Part shown: positions 7,895 through 17,111 of the stretch, in pieces
Layout of the letters: every line of letters begins with the position of its first letter
Numbering within the stretch: position 1 is the first letter of the stretch
Origin: DATAGF01 sp963834875
GTDB lineage: Bacteria; Actinomycetota; Thermoleophilia; Miltoncostaeales; Miltoncostaeaceae
NCBI GenBank assembly: GCA_963834875.1
Contig: CAWIDG010000033.1
Coordinates: 310,001-374,000 of the forward strand
Length of the DNA stretch: 64,000 nt
Direction: 5' to 3'
Program-made: the position numbers and the translations under genes
The notes under the pieces: model-generated
Databases searched by the model: none
The model's input: only the letters and a program-made list of their open reading frames with translations
What the model was told of the DNA's origin: nothing

Positions 7895-8821
7895 CTACGT
7901 CGGTCGCCGCTCCGAGAGCCAGACCCGGACGGGCGTTCCGAGCGTCTCGCCGTGCTCCACCTGGAGGGTGGTGTGCGCGATGCCGAAGTCGCGGCGCAGC
8001 ATCTCGCTGAGCTCGCGGCGCCGCGCGTGGCAGTCCTCCCCCTCGGGGACGAGGACGTGCGCCGAAAGGGCGGGGAAGCCGGAGGTGATGGTCCAGATGT
8101 GCAGGTCGTGGACCTCCGAGACGCCCTCGACCGCCGCCATCCGCCGTCCGACGGCGTCCGCGTCGATGCCCTCGGGCGCCGCCTCGAGCAGCACGCCGAG
8201 CGACTCGCGCAGCACCCGCCACGAGCTCGCCAGCACCAGCACGCCGATCAGCACGCTCACCAGGGGGTCGGCGTAGAGCCATCCGGTGGCGAGGATGACG
8301 AGGGCCGCCACGATGACGCCCACCGAGCCGAGCAGGTCGGCGACGACGTGCCGGAGGGCGGCGCGCATGTTCAGGCTCCGCCCTCCCGAGCGCCGGAGGA
8401 TCACGACCCCGAGGACGTTCACCGCCAGCCCCGCGAGCGCCACCGCCAGCGTGACGCCGGCGAGGATCTCGGGAGGGTCCGACAGGCGCTGGGCGGCCTC
8501 GACGAAGATCCAGATCGCGATCGCCACCAGGGCGACCCCGTTGAGCAGCGCCGCGAGGATCTCGGCCCGCCGGAAGCCGAACGACAGGCGCGCGGTCGGC
8601 GGGCGCGCGGCGAGCCAGAGGGCCCCGAGGGCCAGCGCCAGCGACCCGACGTCCGACAGCATGTGGCCGGCGTCGGCGAGCAGGGCGAGGCTCCCGCCGA
8701 TGAGCCCCCCGATGAGCTCGGCGACGGCGAGGAGGACCGTGAGGCCGAGCACGAGCCCCAGGGCACGGGCCTCGCCGGCCCGGCGCGACGCGTGGTCGTG
8801 CGCGTGCGGGTGCGTCGTCAG
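7895..8821 (-). CDS. Cation diffusion facilitator (CDF) metal efflux transporter
   Basis: Exports divalent metal (Zn, Co or similar) by proton antiport. The N-terminus is His-rich (THPHAHDHASRR). Six membrane segments follow, with the metal sites LLADAGHMLSDVGSLALA in TM2 and RHVVADLLGSVGV in TM5, both of the HxxxD type. The cytoplasmic C-terminal domain has VHDLHIWTITSGFPALSAHV and ends near VEHGETLGTPVRV. About 308 residues is normal for CDF. The natural start would be CTG at 8821, overlapping the STAS stop as CTGA where ATGA or GTGA would be expected. The upstream frame is open only because it runs out of frame through the STAS coding region. Confidence 0.9.
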   Translation of the reverse strand: MTTHPHAHDHASRRAGEARALGLVLGLTVLLAVAELIGGLIGGSLALLADAGHMLSDVGSLALALGALWLAARPPTARLSFGFRRAEILAALLNGVALVAIAIWIFVEAAQRLSDPPEILAGVTLAVALAGLAVNVLGVVILRRSGGRSLNMRAALRHVVADLLGSVGVIVAALVILATGWLYADPLVSVLIGVLVLASSWRVLRESLGVLLEAAPEGIDADAVGRRMAAVEGVSEVHDLHIWTITSGFPALSAHVLVPEGEDCHARRRELSEMLRRDFGIAHTTLQVEHGETLGTPVRVWLSERRPT

Positions 8822-9138
8822 CTCCGCGCCTCGAGCTCCACGCGCGGCGCCGCGCCGAGCCCGGCGAGCTCGATGGCGCGGTGGGCGGTGGAGCCGGGGC
8901 GCACGACGAGCCGCAGCCGCGCCGCGCCCGTGCGCGGGAGCAGCTCCCCGACCAGGCGGGTCCCGGCGCTGTCGAGGAAGGGGACCTCCCGCAGGTCCAC
9001 GGTGAGCTCGTCGCCGGGGGCGATCTCGCGCCGCATCTGCGCGAGGAGGCCCGGCGCCGAGGCGTGATCCACCTCCCCGGTCACACGCACGAGCACGGCG
9101 GCCGCGCCCGACCCGTCCCCGTGCCGCGACACCTCCAT
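8818..9138 (-). CDS. STAS domain (anti-sigma factor antagonist-like)
   Basis: 106 residues with the STAS fold: VLVRVTGEVDHASAPGLLAQM, LTVDLREVPFLDSAGTRLVGELL with the phosphorylatable Ser in FLDSAG, and a C-terminal helix. In SpoIIAA/RsbV proteins this Ser is phosphorylated by an RsbW-type kinase and dephosphorylated by a PP2C phosphatase, both of which lie directly upstream. A separate ATG exists at 9138, but the sequence before it, read in this frame, gives a clean Gly/Pro linker. A one-base repair near 9165 would fuse this domain to the large sensor. Confidence 0.85.
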   Translation of the reverse strand: MEVSRHGDGSGAAAVLVRVTGEVDHASAPGLLAQMRREIAPGDELTVDLREVPFLDSAGTRLVGELLPRTGAARLRLVVRPGSTAHRAIELAGLGAAPRVELEARS

Positions 9139-12100
9139 GCGCCCCGGCCCGCCGCCCTCGACCGGCGCCGGGGGCGTGCCGCCGGCGGCGCGGCCCGCGG
9201 CCCAGGCGCCGGATCATCCGCACGACGGTCCCGGCGGCGTCGGTCCGCACGGCGACGTCGTCCATGAGGGCGCGCATCATCCCGAGGCCCCGGCCGCGGT
9301 CGCCCGGCGCCGGCGCGGCCCGCCAGCGCCCCGTGTCCCGGATCTCCAGCTCGACGGCGCCGCCGTCGAGGCGGGCCCTCATCAGGATCTCCCCGACCGG
9401 CCTGCGGCGGTAGGCGTGCTCGACGCAGTTGGCCGCCGCCTCGCTGCCGGCGAGCACCACGTCCTCGCCCGCGGACCCCGCCCCGGCGTCGCGGAGCCAG
9501 CGGGACAGCCGGTGCCGCAGCGTCGCCAGCTGGACGGCCTCGGCCGGCACCGCGACCTCCAGCGGCTCGGGGGTCGCCGGGTCGAGGCGGAGGGCGAGCA
9601 GCGCCGTGTCGTCGTCGGACCCTCCCGCCGCCATGGTCGCCAGCAGCGCGTCGCAGAGCGCGTCGGCGGACGGCGCCGCCGCGGCCGTCGCGGCCCTCCG
9701 GAGGCGCTCGAGCGAGTCGTCGATCGACTCGCGGGCGCGCTCCACCAGCCCGTCGGTGTACAGGAGCACGGTGTCGGCGGGCTCCAGGCCCCGCGCCGCC
9801 TGCGGACGGGGGCCCGTCGTCGCGACGCCCAGCGGCGGCGAGCGCCCCTCCCAGAGGAACCACGCCCCGGCGCCGGCGCCCGCCGGGATGACGAGCGGTG
9901 GCGGGTGCCCCGCGCAGGCGTACCGCACCTCGCGCGAGGCGAGGTCCACCAGGCAGAGGGCCGCCGTCGTGCCCATCGCGTCGGGGACGCCCGCGGCGAA
10001 GCCCGCGAGGCGGTCGAGGAGCGGCCCGGGCTCGGGGTCCTCGTCGGCGAAGATCCCCAAGGCTCCCCGCATCTGGCCCATGACGGCGGCCGCGTGCGGG
10101 CCGCGGCCCACCACGTCCCCGACGCACAGGAGGACCCGGCCGCCGGGCAGGGGGAGGGCGTCGTACCAGTCGCCCCCCACCCGCCCCGGCTCGGCGCTCG
10201 CGACGTAGCGGCGCGCCAGCGCGCCGCCCTCCATGGCCGGGAGCTCCAGCGGCAGGAGCGCCTCCTGAAGGGTCTCCGCCACCTGGCGGTGGCCCTCGTA
10301 GAGGAGGGCGTTGTCGAGTGCGAGGCCCGCGTGGCGACCGATCTCGACGGCGAGGTCGCGGTGCGCCTCGGTGAAGCGGCGCCCGGAATCGCTGCAGATG
10401 AGCGCGAGCGTGCCCACGGCCCGGCCGCGGGCGGTCAGCGGGACGCCGATGTAGGACGCGGGCGCGAGCTCCCTCACCCTGGCCACGAACTCCTCGTCGT
10501 CCATGGGGAGCTCCTGCTCCCAGCCCTCCTCGGTGACCTCGGAGATCAGGACGGCCTCGCCCGAGCGGATGATCTCGGCGGGGCCGCCGCGCACGCCCAG
10601 CGACTGATCGCCGGCGAAGGCCGCGCGCACGAGCTCCTGCTTGGCGGGATCGGCGTGCCGGCAGGCGACCAGCGGGGGGTGGCCGTGCTCGTCGATGACC
10701 CGCACGGTGCACCAGTCGGCCAGGCGCGGCACCACCGCGCGCGCCAGCGCGTCGAACCGCTGGGCCAGGCCCACCGGGGCGTCGAGCGCGAGGCTCACGT
10801 CGGCCAGCAGGCGCGCGCGGTCCTCCGCCTGCTCGGCCGCCTCGCGGGCGCGCTGCTCGGCGTGGTGGAGCCGAGCCCGCTCGAGCGCCGACGAGCACTG
10901 CGCGGCCAGCGCGAGGGCGTGCTCGCGCTCCTCGGCGCTGAACCGGCGCTCGTCCTCCGAGAACCGGAAGGCGACCGCGCCCGTCAGCGCGCCGTGCGCC
11001 GACAGGGGAAGGCCCACCGCGACGCTGCTCATGCCGCCGCGCCGCGCGGGGAAGCTCGCGGGCCAGTCCCCCTCCGACTCGAACCAGAAGGGCTCGCCGG
11101 TCCGCAGGACGTCCACCAGCGGCAGCGGCGCGTCGAGCGGCAGGCGCTGCCCGGGGACGAGCACGTGGGTGGGATATCCGGTCGAGGCCAGGACCCGCAC
11201 GCCGTGGTCCTCGCGCAGCATCAGGACGCCGGCGATCGCACCGAGCGCGGCCATGCCCTCCGAGACGATCAGGCGGGCGACCTCCCCCTCGTCGAGGGTC
11301 GCCGCGAGGGCCGCCGTCATCCGCTGGAGCCGCTCGATGCGGGTGCGCGCGGACGCCTCGGCGGCGTAGAGGCGCGCCCGCTCGAGCGCCTGCGCGCACT
11401 GGCGTGCCAGCGTCTCCGCCAGCTCCCGTTCGGCCGCGGGCACGTGGCGCTCGTCCGCGAAGACGACCAGCACCACCCCGAGCGTGCCGCGATGCCCGGC
11501 GAGCGGCAGGATCCCCGCGGCGCTCGCGCGCCCCGCGAAGAGCTCGGCCCCGGCCGGGCACTCCCGGCGCCATGTCGCCCGGTCTCCGAACCAGGCGGGC
11601 TGGCCCTCGCTCACGACGCGCGTCAGCGCGACCTGAGCTGCGAGCGGAACCCGCCGGAGCCGCTCGGCGATGACCGGATCGATGCCCTCGGCGGCCGCGA
11701 GCGTCAGCTCGCCGTCGCCGAGCAGGCAGACGGCGGCGCCGTCCCCGCCGAGCACCGAGGTCGTCTCCCGCAGGGCGATCGCGACCACCTCGTCAGGCGT
11801 CAGCGCCTCCGAGAGCTCGGCGGTGACCCGGGCGAAGCGGGCCACGCGCCGCGTCCCGGCCTCGCCGGCCTGCAGCGCCGAGCGAAGCGCGACCTCGCCG
11901 GACGCCGCGCCGGCGAGGTCGGCGAGCGCGGCCGCGTGCTGGGGCGTCCATTCCCGCCGCCGCCTGTCGCCGACGCAGAGCGCCCCCAGGACGTGACCCT
12001 CCATCGAGCGGATCGGATGCCCGGCCCACCCGACGATCCCGAGCACCTCGATCGCGCCGTCTCCCCGGGTGCGGGCGTCCTCGCGCGCGTCGGCCACCAG

Positions 12101-12364
12101 CAGCGGCTCCCCGCTCGCGACGACGTGCCGGCAGAGGGCCTCGCCGACCGGCAGCTCGTCCCGCGGGGGGCCCCCCGGCCCGAACCCGACGGAGCTCTTC
12201 CAGAACGCGCGGCGGTCGTCGACCAGCGTGACGAAGGCGAGCGGGGCGTCGAGCAGGCCCGCGGCGCGGGCCGCGAGGCGGTCGAACGGCTCCTCGGGGC
12301 CCGTGTCGAGCAGCTGCGTCGCCCGGACCGCCGCAACGCGTTCCGGGTCGCGGACCGAGTCCAC
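9139..12364 (-). CDS. Multi-GAF sensor with PP2C (SpoIIE) phosphatase and RsbW-like ATPase domains
   Basis: Partner-switching signalling protein of about 1070 residues. Order: four GAF-like sensor domains (about 1-150, 170-330, 345-500, 520-690; for instance PVGEALCRHVVASGEP, VGLPLSAHGALTGAVAF, IGVPLTARGRAVGTLAL), a coiled linker (HRQVAETLQEALLPLELP), a SpoIIE/PP2C phosphatase (VGGDWYDALPLPGGRVLLCVGDVVGRG, FDLASREVRYACAGHPPP-like region, YTDGLVERAR, DDDTALLALR) and an HATPase like RsbW (SEAAANCVEHAY, IRDTGRWR, GRGLGMMRALMDDV). Start GTG 12364 follows a TAGGCT -10 by 6 bases. After RMIRRLG the frame stays open through the STAS gene in the wrong frame, so the true 3' end is distorted by an indel near 9165. 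Confidence 0.87.
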
Positions 12365-12370
12365 GGGTGG

Positions 12371-12376
12371 AGCCTA
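12371..12376 (-). promoter_or_regulatory. -10 element TAGGCT, leaderless promoter of the GAF/PP2C gene
   Basis: On the minus strand TAGGCT ends 6 bases before the GTG start at 12364. The spacing is too short for a leader with a ribosome binding site. Same pattern as the other TAGNNT sites. Confidence 0.5.
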
Positions 12377-12381
12377 GCGGC

Positions 12382-12957
12382 TCAGGCGCCTCCGGCGGCG
12401 GTCCGGAGGCCGAGCTCCGGGGCGATCGGCTGCAGCGCGGCGATGACGTTGGCCACGTGGTCGTCGAGCTCGAGGCCCAGCAGCTCCGCGCCCGCGTACA
12501 CCTCGTCCCGGTGCACGCCCGCCGCGAAGGATGGCTGCTTGAGCTTCTTGCGCACCGACTTCGGCGTCAGGCCGTCCAGCCCGGTGGGCCGGACGAGGCC
12601 GCAGGCGTGGACGAACCCGGACAGCTCGTCGCACGCGAACAGCGTGCGCTTGAGCGGCGTGTCGCGCGGCAGGCCGAGGTGCTCGGCGTGCGACAGGACC
12701 GCCTCGACGAGCTCCTCCGGGTAGCCCTCCTCGCGCAGGATCGGCGCTCCGTCCTGGGGGTGCTCGTCGAGCGTCGGGTGCATCTCGTAGTCGAAGTCGT
12801 GCAGGAGGGCCGTGGCCGCCCAGAAGTCCTCGTCCTCGCCGTCGCGGCGGGCGTAGAAGCGCACCGAGGCCTCCACGGCGAGCGCGTGGCGCAGCAGCGC
12901 CTCGCTCGCCGTGTACCGCGTCAGCGTCTCCCACGCCCTGTCGCGCATGCCCGCCAC
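12382..12957 (-). CDS. HD-domain hydrolase
   Basis: 191-residue metal-dependent phosphohydrolase-like protein. Metal-binding His/Asp residues appear as RHALAVEASVRFYARR, then ATALLHDFDYEMHP (HD doublet), a conserved SHAEHLGLPR and LFACDELSGFVHACGLVRP. This arrangement is typical of stand-alone HDIG proteins of unknown substrate. Alternative starts are GTG 12957 and ATG 12948. A TATCGT hexamer lies about ten bases upstream (12968-12973, minus strand). It is followed downstream on the same strand by nothing obviously related. Confidence 0.8.
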   Translation of the reverse strand: MAGMRDRAWETLTRYTASEALLRHALAVEASVRFYARRDGEDEDFWAATALLHDFDYEMHPTLDEHPQDGAPILREEGYPEELVEAVLSHAEHLGLPRDTPLKRTLFACDELSGFVHACGLVRPTGLDGLTPKSVRKKLKQPSFAAGVHRDEVYAGAELLGLELDDHVANVIAALQPIAPELGLRTAAGGA

Positions 12958-12988
12958 TGCGACGAGACGATAGCGGCGCCCGGGCCGC

Positions 12989-13679
12989 CTACGACGCCAC
13001 GGCGACTCCGTTGAACGAGCACCGGTCCGCCGCCCCGTCGGCGAAGGAGACGGCGTCGACGCTGACGGTGCGGGTCGGGGTGATGAAGAGGACGTTCGCG
13101 ACCGCGCGGGCGTACTGGCCGTCGGGGGCGCCCGGCCCGCCGAGCGGGACCGCCGGGCCCGCCGGGAGGTCGGAGCCGAAGTTGTTGACGCTGGTCGGGC
13201 CGGGGTTGTTCGGGTCGGCCCCGGTGTCCACGGCCGCGCTGCCGACGATCGTGGTCGGCTGCTTGAGGTCGGCGGTGGTGGTCACGCTCGCCTCGCCGCC
13301 CGGCCCCGCCTCGCAGCCGAGCGTGATCGCCAGACCGGGGATGTCCAGCACCTTCTGGGCCGGCGAGCCGACGGCCGCCGAGTAGGCCATCCGCGACGCG
13401 CCGGGGCCGGCCGGCCCGGCGGGCCCGGCGGGGCCGGCGGGCCCGGTCGCGGCCGGCTTCAGGGCGTCGAGCCGGGCGTTGGCGCGCGTTGGCGCGCTTG
13501 ACGCCCTGCTGGGCGATGCGCTGGTTGATGCGCAGCTGCTCGACGCTCAGCGTGAGGCCCGAGCCGCCCTGGGCGCTCGCGGGCGAGGCGGCGCGGTCGA
13601 GCCCGAGCGCGAGCAGCAGGCCGAGGGCCACGCCCACCGGCACCGCGATCCACCACCCCATGCGTCGTGCGCGTTCCAC
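12989..13679 (-). CDS. Exported collagen-like (Gly-Pro-Ala repeat) protein, frameshifted
   Basis: The N-terminus (start GTG 13679, preceded by an AGGAGAGG ribosome binding site) has a basic segment and a strong hydrophobic signal or anchor (GWWIAVPVGVALGLLLALGL), followed by a helical stretch ending KRANAR. A short run of GPAGPAG triplets follows, then a globular beta-rich C-terminal domain (MAYSAAVGSPAQKVLDIPG to CSFNGVAVAS) with two Cys. N and C parts are in different frames because a 10-bp unit is tandemly duplicated at 13476-13495. Removing one copy gives KRANARLDALKPAATGPAGP without interruption. Function unknown, probably cell-surface or secreted. Confidence 0.65.
13476..13495. repeat. 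10-bp exact tandem duplication
   Basis: GCGTTGGCGC occurs twice in a row (13476-13485 and 13486-13495) inside the collagen-like gene. Ten is not a multiple of three, so it breaks the reading frame. It is either a slippage mutation or an assembly error. Confidence 0.85.
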
Positions 13680-13691
13680 CGGCCTCTCCTC

Positions 13692-14630
13692 TCATCCGAG
13701 CGCGTCCGTCCGCTGAGGGAGCGGCGGATCCGCGACGTTTGGCGTGCGAGAGCGTAGCCGCCGCCCGCGGGCGACGAGGAACACGCCGACGAGGATCAGC
13801 ACCATCCCGCCGATCGTCGCCGCCGAGACCGGCTCGTCTCGCAGGGCCCAGCCGTACGCGAGGGCGACCGGGGGGATCGTGTACGCCACGACCGATGCCC
13901 GGCCGAACCCGATCTCGGCGATGAGGCGGAAGTAGACGACGAACGCCCACGCCGTCCCGGCCAGCGCGAGCACGACCACCGCGAGCACCGCGACCGCCCC
14001 GGGAGCCGCGTCCGGCGGCTGGGCGGCGGCGGCCGGCAGCGTGAGCACCGCGGCCGCCCCGACCGAGAACAGGGTGGTCACGACCGGCGGGAAGCCCGCG
14101 TACTCCCGCTTCAGGATGAACCCCGACACGGCGTAGCTCGCGGCCGCGCCGAGCATCGCCATCGCCCCGAGGAACTCCCCCGGCGTGCCGATCTGCTCCA
14201 CGCCGACGAGCAGCCCGACGCCGACGAGGCCGACGACGAGCCCGCCCCACTGGAGCGGCGACATGATCTCGCTGCGGTCGAGGAACGGGGCCAGGATGGC
14301 GATGAAGATCGGCGCCGCGGCGATGAGCACCGCCGTCAGCCCCGACGGCACGGTGCGCTCGCCGAACGTGATGAGCATGAACGGGAGCGCGATGGCGAAC
14401 AGCCCGAGGAGGAACGCAGTCCCCGGCCGCCGGCGCGCGTCGGCCAGGAACGCGGCGGTCTCGCCGCCCCGGAGCCGGGCGATCGCGAGCAGCACGAGCG
14501 CCGCGAGCCCCGTGCGCAGGAAGACCACGAGCGACTCGGGGATCTCCTCGATCGCCTCGGCGATCAGGAGGTACGAGGCACCCCAGACGACCGACAGGAG
14601 CGCGAGCATGAGGGCGTGTCGGGGTCTCAT
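13692..14630 (-). CDS. EamA/DMT-family transporter
   Basis: 312-residue inner-membrane protein with ten hydrophobic segments in two EamA repeats. It begins MRPRHALMLALLSVVWGASYL (the WG-S motif of the first repeat). The second repeat has LGAAASYAVSGFILKRE, and both end near loops such as GVGLLVGVEQ. A Pro in TM9-10 (YTIPPVALAYGW) is typical. These proteins move metabolites, often amino acids, but the substrate cannot be read from sequence. ATG 14630 is preceded by a TATGGT element 12 bases upstream. Confidence 0.88.
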   Translation of the reverse strand: MRPRHALMLALLSVVWGASYLLIAEAIEEIPESLVVFLRTGLAALVLLAIARLRGGETAAFLADARRRPGTAFLLGLFAIALPFMLITFGERTVPSGLTAVLIAAAPIFIAILAPFLDRSEIMSPLQWGGLVVGLVGVGLLVGVEQIGTPGEFLGAMAMLGAAASYAVSGFILKREYAGFPPVVTTLFSVGAAAVLTLPAAAAQPPDAAPGAVAVLAVVVLALAGTAWAFVVYFRLIAEIGFGRASVVAYTIPPVALAYGWALRDEPVSAATIGGMVLILVGVFLVARGRRLRSRTPNVADPPLPQRTDALG

Positions 14631-14737
14631 GAGCGGCGGCCCACCATAGGGGACCGCCGCTCCCGAGGGCCTTTCGCCGCAGGCCGGGCGGGACCGAGCC
14701 CGGCCGGGCATGATCGTTGAGCAGGGAGGACTCGGGG

Positions 14738-16495
14738 ATGCCACCGCGCGCACAACCGCTCGCGCCCGGCCTGGAGCGGCCGGGCGCCCTCGTGAGCGTC
14801 CTGACGCATCCGCTCGGCCTCGGCGCGCTGTCGGGGGCGCTCGCCCTCGCCCTCGCCCTCTGGGGGCCGCCCGGCACCGACCTCCCGGCCCACCTCTACG
14901 AGACCGAGGCCTGGCGCGAGCACGGGTTCCGGGTCTGGGACAACCTCTGGTACGGCGGCCGGTACGCGCAGGTCTCGTACTCTCCGCTCCTGCCTCCGCT
15001 GGCGGCGCTGCTGAGCCCGGAGGCGGTGGCGGCGGGCTCGGCGGCGGGGGCCTCGGCCGCCTTCGCGCAGGTGCTGCGGGCCCGCTGGGGTCCGCGATCG
15101 GCCTGGGCCGCGGTCGCCTTCGCGCTCCTCGTGCCCATGGCGGTGCTGTCGGGGCAGCTTCCGTTCCTGCTCGGGCTCGCCCTCGCGCTGGGCGCGCTCG
15201 CGGCGCTCCAGGCCGGGCGCGTCGCGACCGCGCTCGCGCTGCTCCTGCTCACCGCCCTGGCGAGCCCGCTGGCGCTGGCGTTCGCCCTCGTCCCCCTGGC
15301 CGCCGCCGCGGTCACGACGCCGGGCTGGTGGCGGCAGCGGCGGCTCGTGGTCGCGGCGGCCGGGGTCTGCGCGATCGTCGCCCTGGCGTGGCTTCACCAG
15401 CGCGCGTTCGCGCGCCCCGGTGCCCGCTACCCGGCCGGCGCCGGCGAGGCGGTCGTCATCGGGCTCGTGTGCGCCGCCGGGCTCGCGCTCGCCTGGCGCG
15501 TGGCGGGCCAGCGGCTCATGCTGGGCGTCTTCGCCGCCTACGCCGCCCTGGGCGCGGTGGCGCTCGCGGTGCCGTCCCCCCTCGGCGGCAACTGGGTGCG
15601 GCTGGCCGTCGTCATGGCCGCGCCGCTGCTGCTCATCCCGGCGGCCGCCCGGCGCTTCCGCCCGCGCGCGCTGGCGCTGCCGGTCCTGGCCATCGCGCTC
15701 GCCTGGCAGGTGGCGTACGTCGTCTCCGTCGCGCGCGAGAGCGCCGCGAGCCGGTCGTCCGAGGAGGCCTTCTGGCGCCCGGTCCAGGAGTTCCTGTCGG
15801 CTCACGCCGACCCGGGCTACCGCGTCGAGGCCGTCGCCACGACGGGCAAGTGGGAGGCCTACCACCTGCCGCGCCACGGCGTGCCGCTCGCCCGCGGCTG
15901 GTTCCGCCAGGACGACTGGCCGCAGAACGCGCCCCTCTACGACGATCCCCTCACGCCCGCCGCCTACCGCCGCTGGCTGCGCGACCTGGGCGTGCGCTAC
16001 GTCGTCCTCCCGGACGACCACCGCGACGGCAGCGCCCGCGCGGAGGCGCTGATGGTCCACCGGCGGTCCGTGCTCCCCGAGGTCGCCCGTCTGCCGGGAT
16101 GGACCGTCTACGAGCTGCCGGGCGCGACCCCCATCGCCACCCCGGCGAGCGGCATCCGCGTCACCGCGCTCGACGCGGAGACGGTGACGCTGCGCGTCAC
16201 CCGCGCCGGCGCGTACCGGCTGCGGCTGACCTACACCCCCTACTGGCGGGTCGAGGGACGCGCGTGCGCCGAGCCGCGCGAGCCCTGGGGCACCACGCTG
16301 CACGCCGAGGCGCCGGGCATCCTGACCCTGCGCGTGGACGTCGATCCCGGCCGGATGCTCGACGCCATCCTGGGTCGCTCGGGCCACTGCCAGGCGGCCG
16401 GCGCGATCCGGTGGCGACGCGCTAGCCCCCTCCGGCAGGCACCCCCTCGGTCGCCTCGGCCGGTGCTGCGGGCACCCACTCGGCCGGGAAGGTGA
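14738..16495 (+). CDS. Polytopic membrane protein with C-terminal extracytoplasmic domain, function unknown
   Basis: About 585 residues. ATG 14738 has a good GGAGGA ribosome binding site (14724-14729). Residues about 20-350 contain around ten hydrophobic segments, with PPGTDLPAHLYETEAW in the first loop. The C-terminal third (from about residue 355) is soluble and Trp/Tyr-rich (RQDDWPQNAPLYDD, LGVRYVVLPDDHRDG, TYTPYWRVEG). The overall plan recalls actinobacterial membrane proteins of the glycosyltransferase-39/6-pyruvoyl type that act on cell-surface glycans. I see no catalytic motif that settles it. The last 25 codons overlap the convergent gene by 74 bp and look non-native, so a late frameshift is possible. 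Confidence 0.7.
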   Translation: MPPRAQPLAPGLERPGALVSVLTHPLGLGALSGALALALALWGPPGTDLPAHLYETEAWREHGFRVWDNLWYGGRYAQVSYSPLLPPLAALLSPEAVAAGSAAGASAAFAQVLRARWGPRSAWAAVAFALLVPMAVLSGQLPFLLGLALALGALAALQAGRVATALALLLLTALASPLALAFALVPLAAAAVTTPGWWRQRRLVVAAAGVCAIVALAWLHQRAFARPGARYPAGAGEAVVIGLVCAAGLALAWRVAGQRLMLGVFAAYAALGAVALAVPSPLGGNWVRLAVVMAAPLLLIPAAARRFRPRALALPVLAIALAWQVAYVVSVARESAASRSSEEAFWRPVQEFLSAHADPGYRVEAVATTGKWEAYHLPRHGVPLARGWFRQDDWPQNAPLYDDPLTPAAYRRWLRDLGVRYVVLPDDHRDGSARAEALMVHRRSVLPEVARLPGWTVYELPGATPIATPASGIRVTALDAETVTLRVTRAGAYRLRLTYTPYWRVEGRACAEPREPWGTTLHAEAPGILTLRVDVDPGRMLDAILGRSGHCQAAGAIRWRRASPLRQAPPRSPRPVLRAPTRPGR

Positions 16496-16772
16496 GCGGC
16501 TCGCCCTCGCCCTCACCCGCCGCCTCGATCTCCTCGTCCGGCTCGTCGTACCAGAACTTGTCCGAGACGTGATAGCGGACCTGGATCGCGGCGTTGGGGG
16601 TGAACTCCCAGACGTCCCCGCCCCATGCCAGCGAGTACGAGAACTTCAGGTAGCCCTCGCCCCAGGCCGCCGGCTTGATGTCGAGGATCTCCCTGAACGG
16701 CCCGCGTCTGCGGTATCCGAAGTCCACGGTCATGCCGACCTGCATGCGGTCGGCTCGGATGTAGCGCCTCAC
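16422..16772 (-). CDS. Conserved hypothetical protein, 116 residues
   Basis: Soluble protein starting MRRYIRADRMQVGMTVDFGYRRRG, with aromatic-rich middle (YLKFSYSLAWGGDVWEF, KFWYDEPDEE) and an acidic then Pro/Ala-rich tail. No signal peptide or membrane segment. I do not recognise the family. Codon use is typical of the window. It converges on and slightly overlaps the membrane protein gene. Confidence 0.55.
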   Translation of the reverse strand: MRRYIRADRMQVGMTVDFGYRRRGPFREILDIKPAAWGEGYLKFSYSLAWGGDVWEFTPNAAIQVRYHVSDKFWYDEPDEEIEAAGEGEGEPLTFPAEWVPAAPAEATEGVPAGGG

Positions 16773-16915
16773 AGGATCTGCCCCCTGTCGGTCGTGTCCC
16801 TCACGTACGCGTAATTGTGGGCATCGGCTCCGGCGGCCACCAGCGAGCCCCCGCGCCAGCGGCCGTCCCGCGATCCGTCCCGGCCCCCGGAGCGCATGGC
16901 GGCCAGGTGGCCGAG

Positions 16916-16938
16916 AACCCCTCTAGTGAAGCGGGGTT
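16916..16938 (-). terminator. Hairpin downstream of tRNA-Phe
   Basis: AACCCC and GGGGTT arms (16916-16921 and 16933-16938) flank an 11-base loop, 8 bases beyond the 3' end of the tRNA on the minus strand. There is no clear U-tract, so it may be an intrinsic terminator of weak type or a processing site. Confidence 0.4.
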
Positions 16939-16945
16939 CCGGTGA

Positions 16946-17018
16946 TGGCGGGACCCAGACTCGAACTGGGGACACCACGATTTTCAGTCGTGTGCTCTAC
17001 CAACTGAGCTATCCCGCC
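16946..17018 (-). tRNA. tRNA-Phe (GAA)
   Basis: Complete cloverleaf on the minus strand: acceptor GGCGGGA pairs with TCCCGCC and is followed by discriminator A. The D-arm contains AGCTCAGTTGGTAGAGC. The anticodon stem ACGAC/GTCGT-like encloses CTGAAAA with anticodon GAA. The T-arm contains GTTCGAGTC. Length 73 bases. CCA is not encoded, as is common in actinobacteria. Confidence 0.97.
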
Positions 17019-17098
17019 GCCGCGTCCCTCTCCCGAGGGCGGGCCTGCGAACGGTAGGCGCCGCCTCCGGTCGATTCAAGGCTCGCGTCGTCTGCCAC

Positions 17099-17104
17099 TA
17101 TCAT
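17099..17104 (+). promoter_or_regulatory. -10 element TATCAT, leaderless promoter of the two-component system
   Basis: TATCAT ends 7 bases before the ATG at 17112. A possible -35, TTCAAG at 17075-17080, sits 18 bases upstream of it. Confidence 0.55.
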
Positions 17105-17111
17105 CGCGGCG

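Noticed and set aside
9137..12724. 1195-residue open frame on the plus strand
   Set aside because: Antisense to the GAF/PP2C gene; composition is low-complexity Arg/Gly/Ala, and the opposite frame has clear domains.
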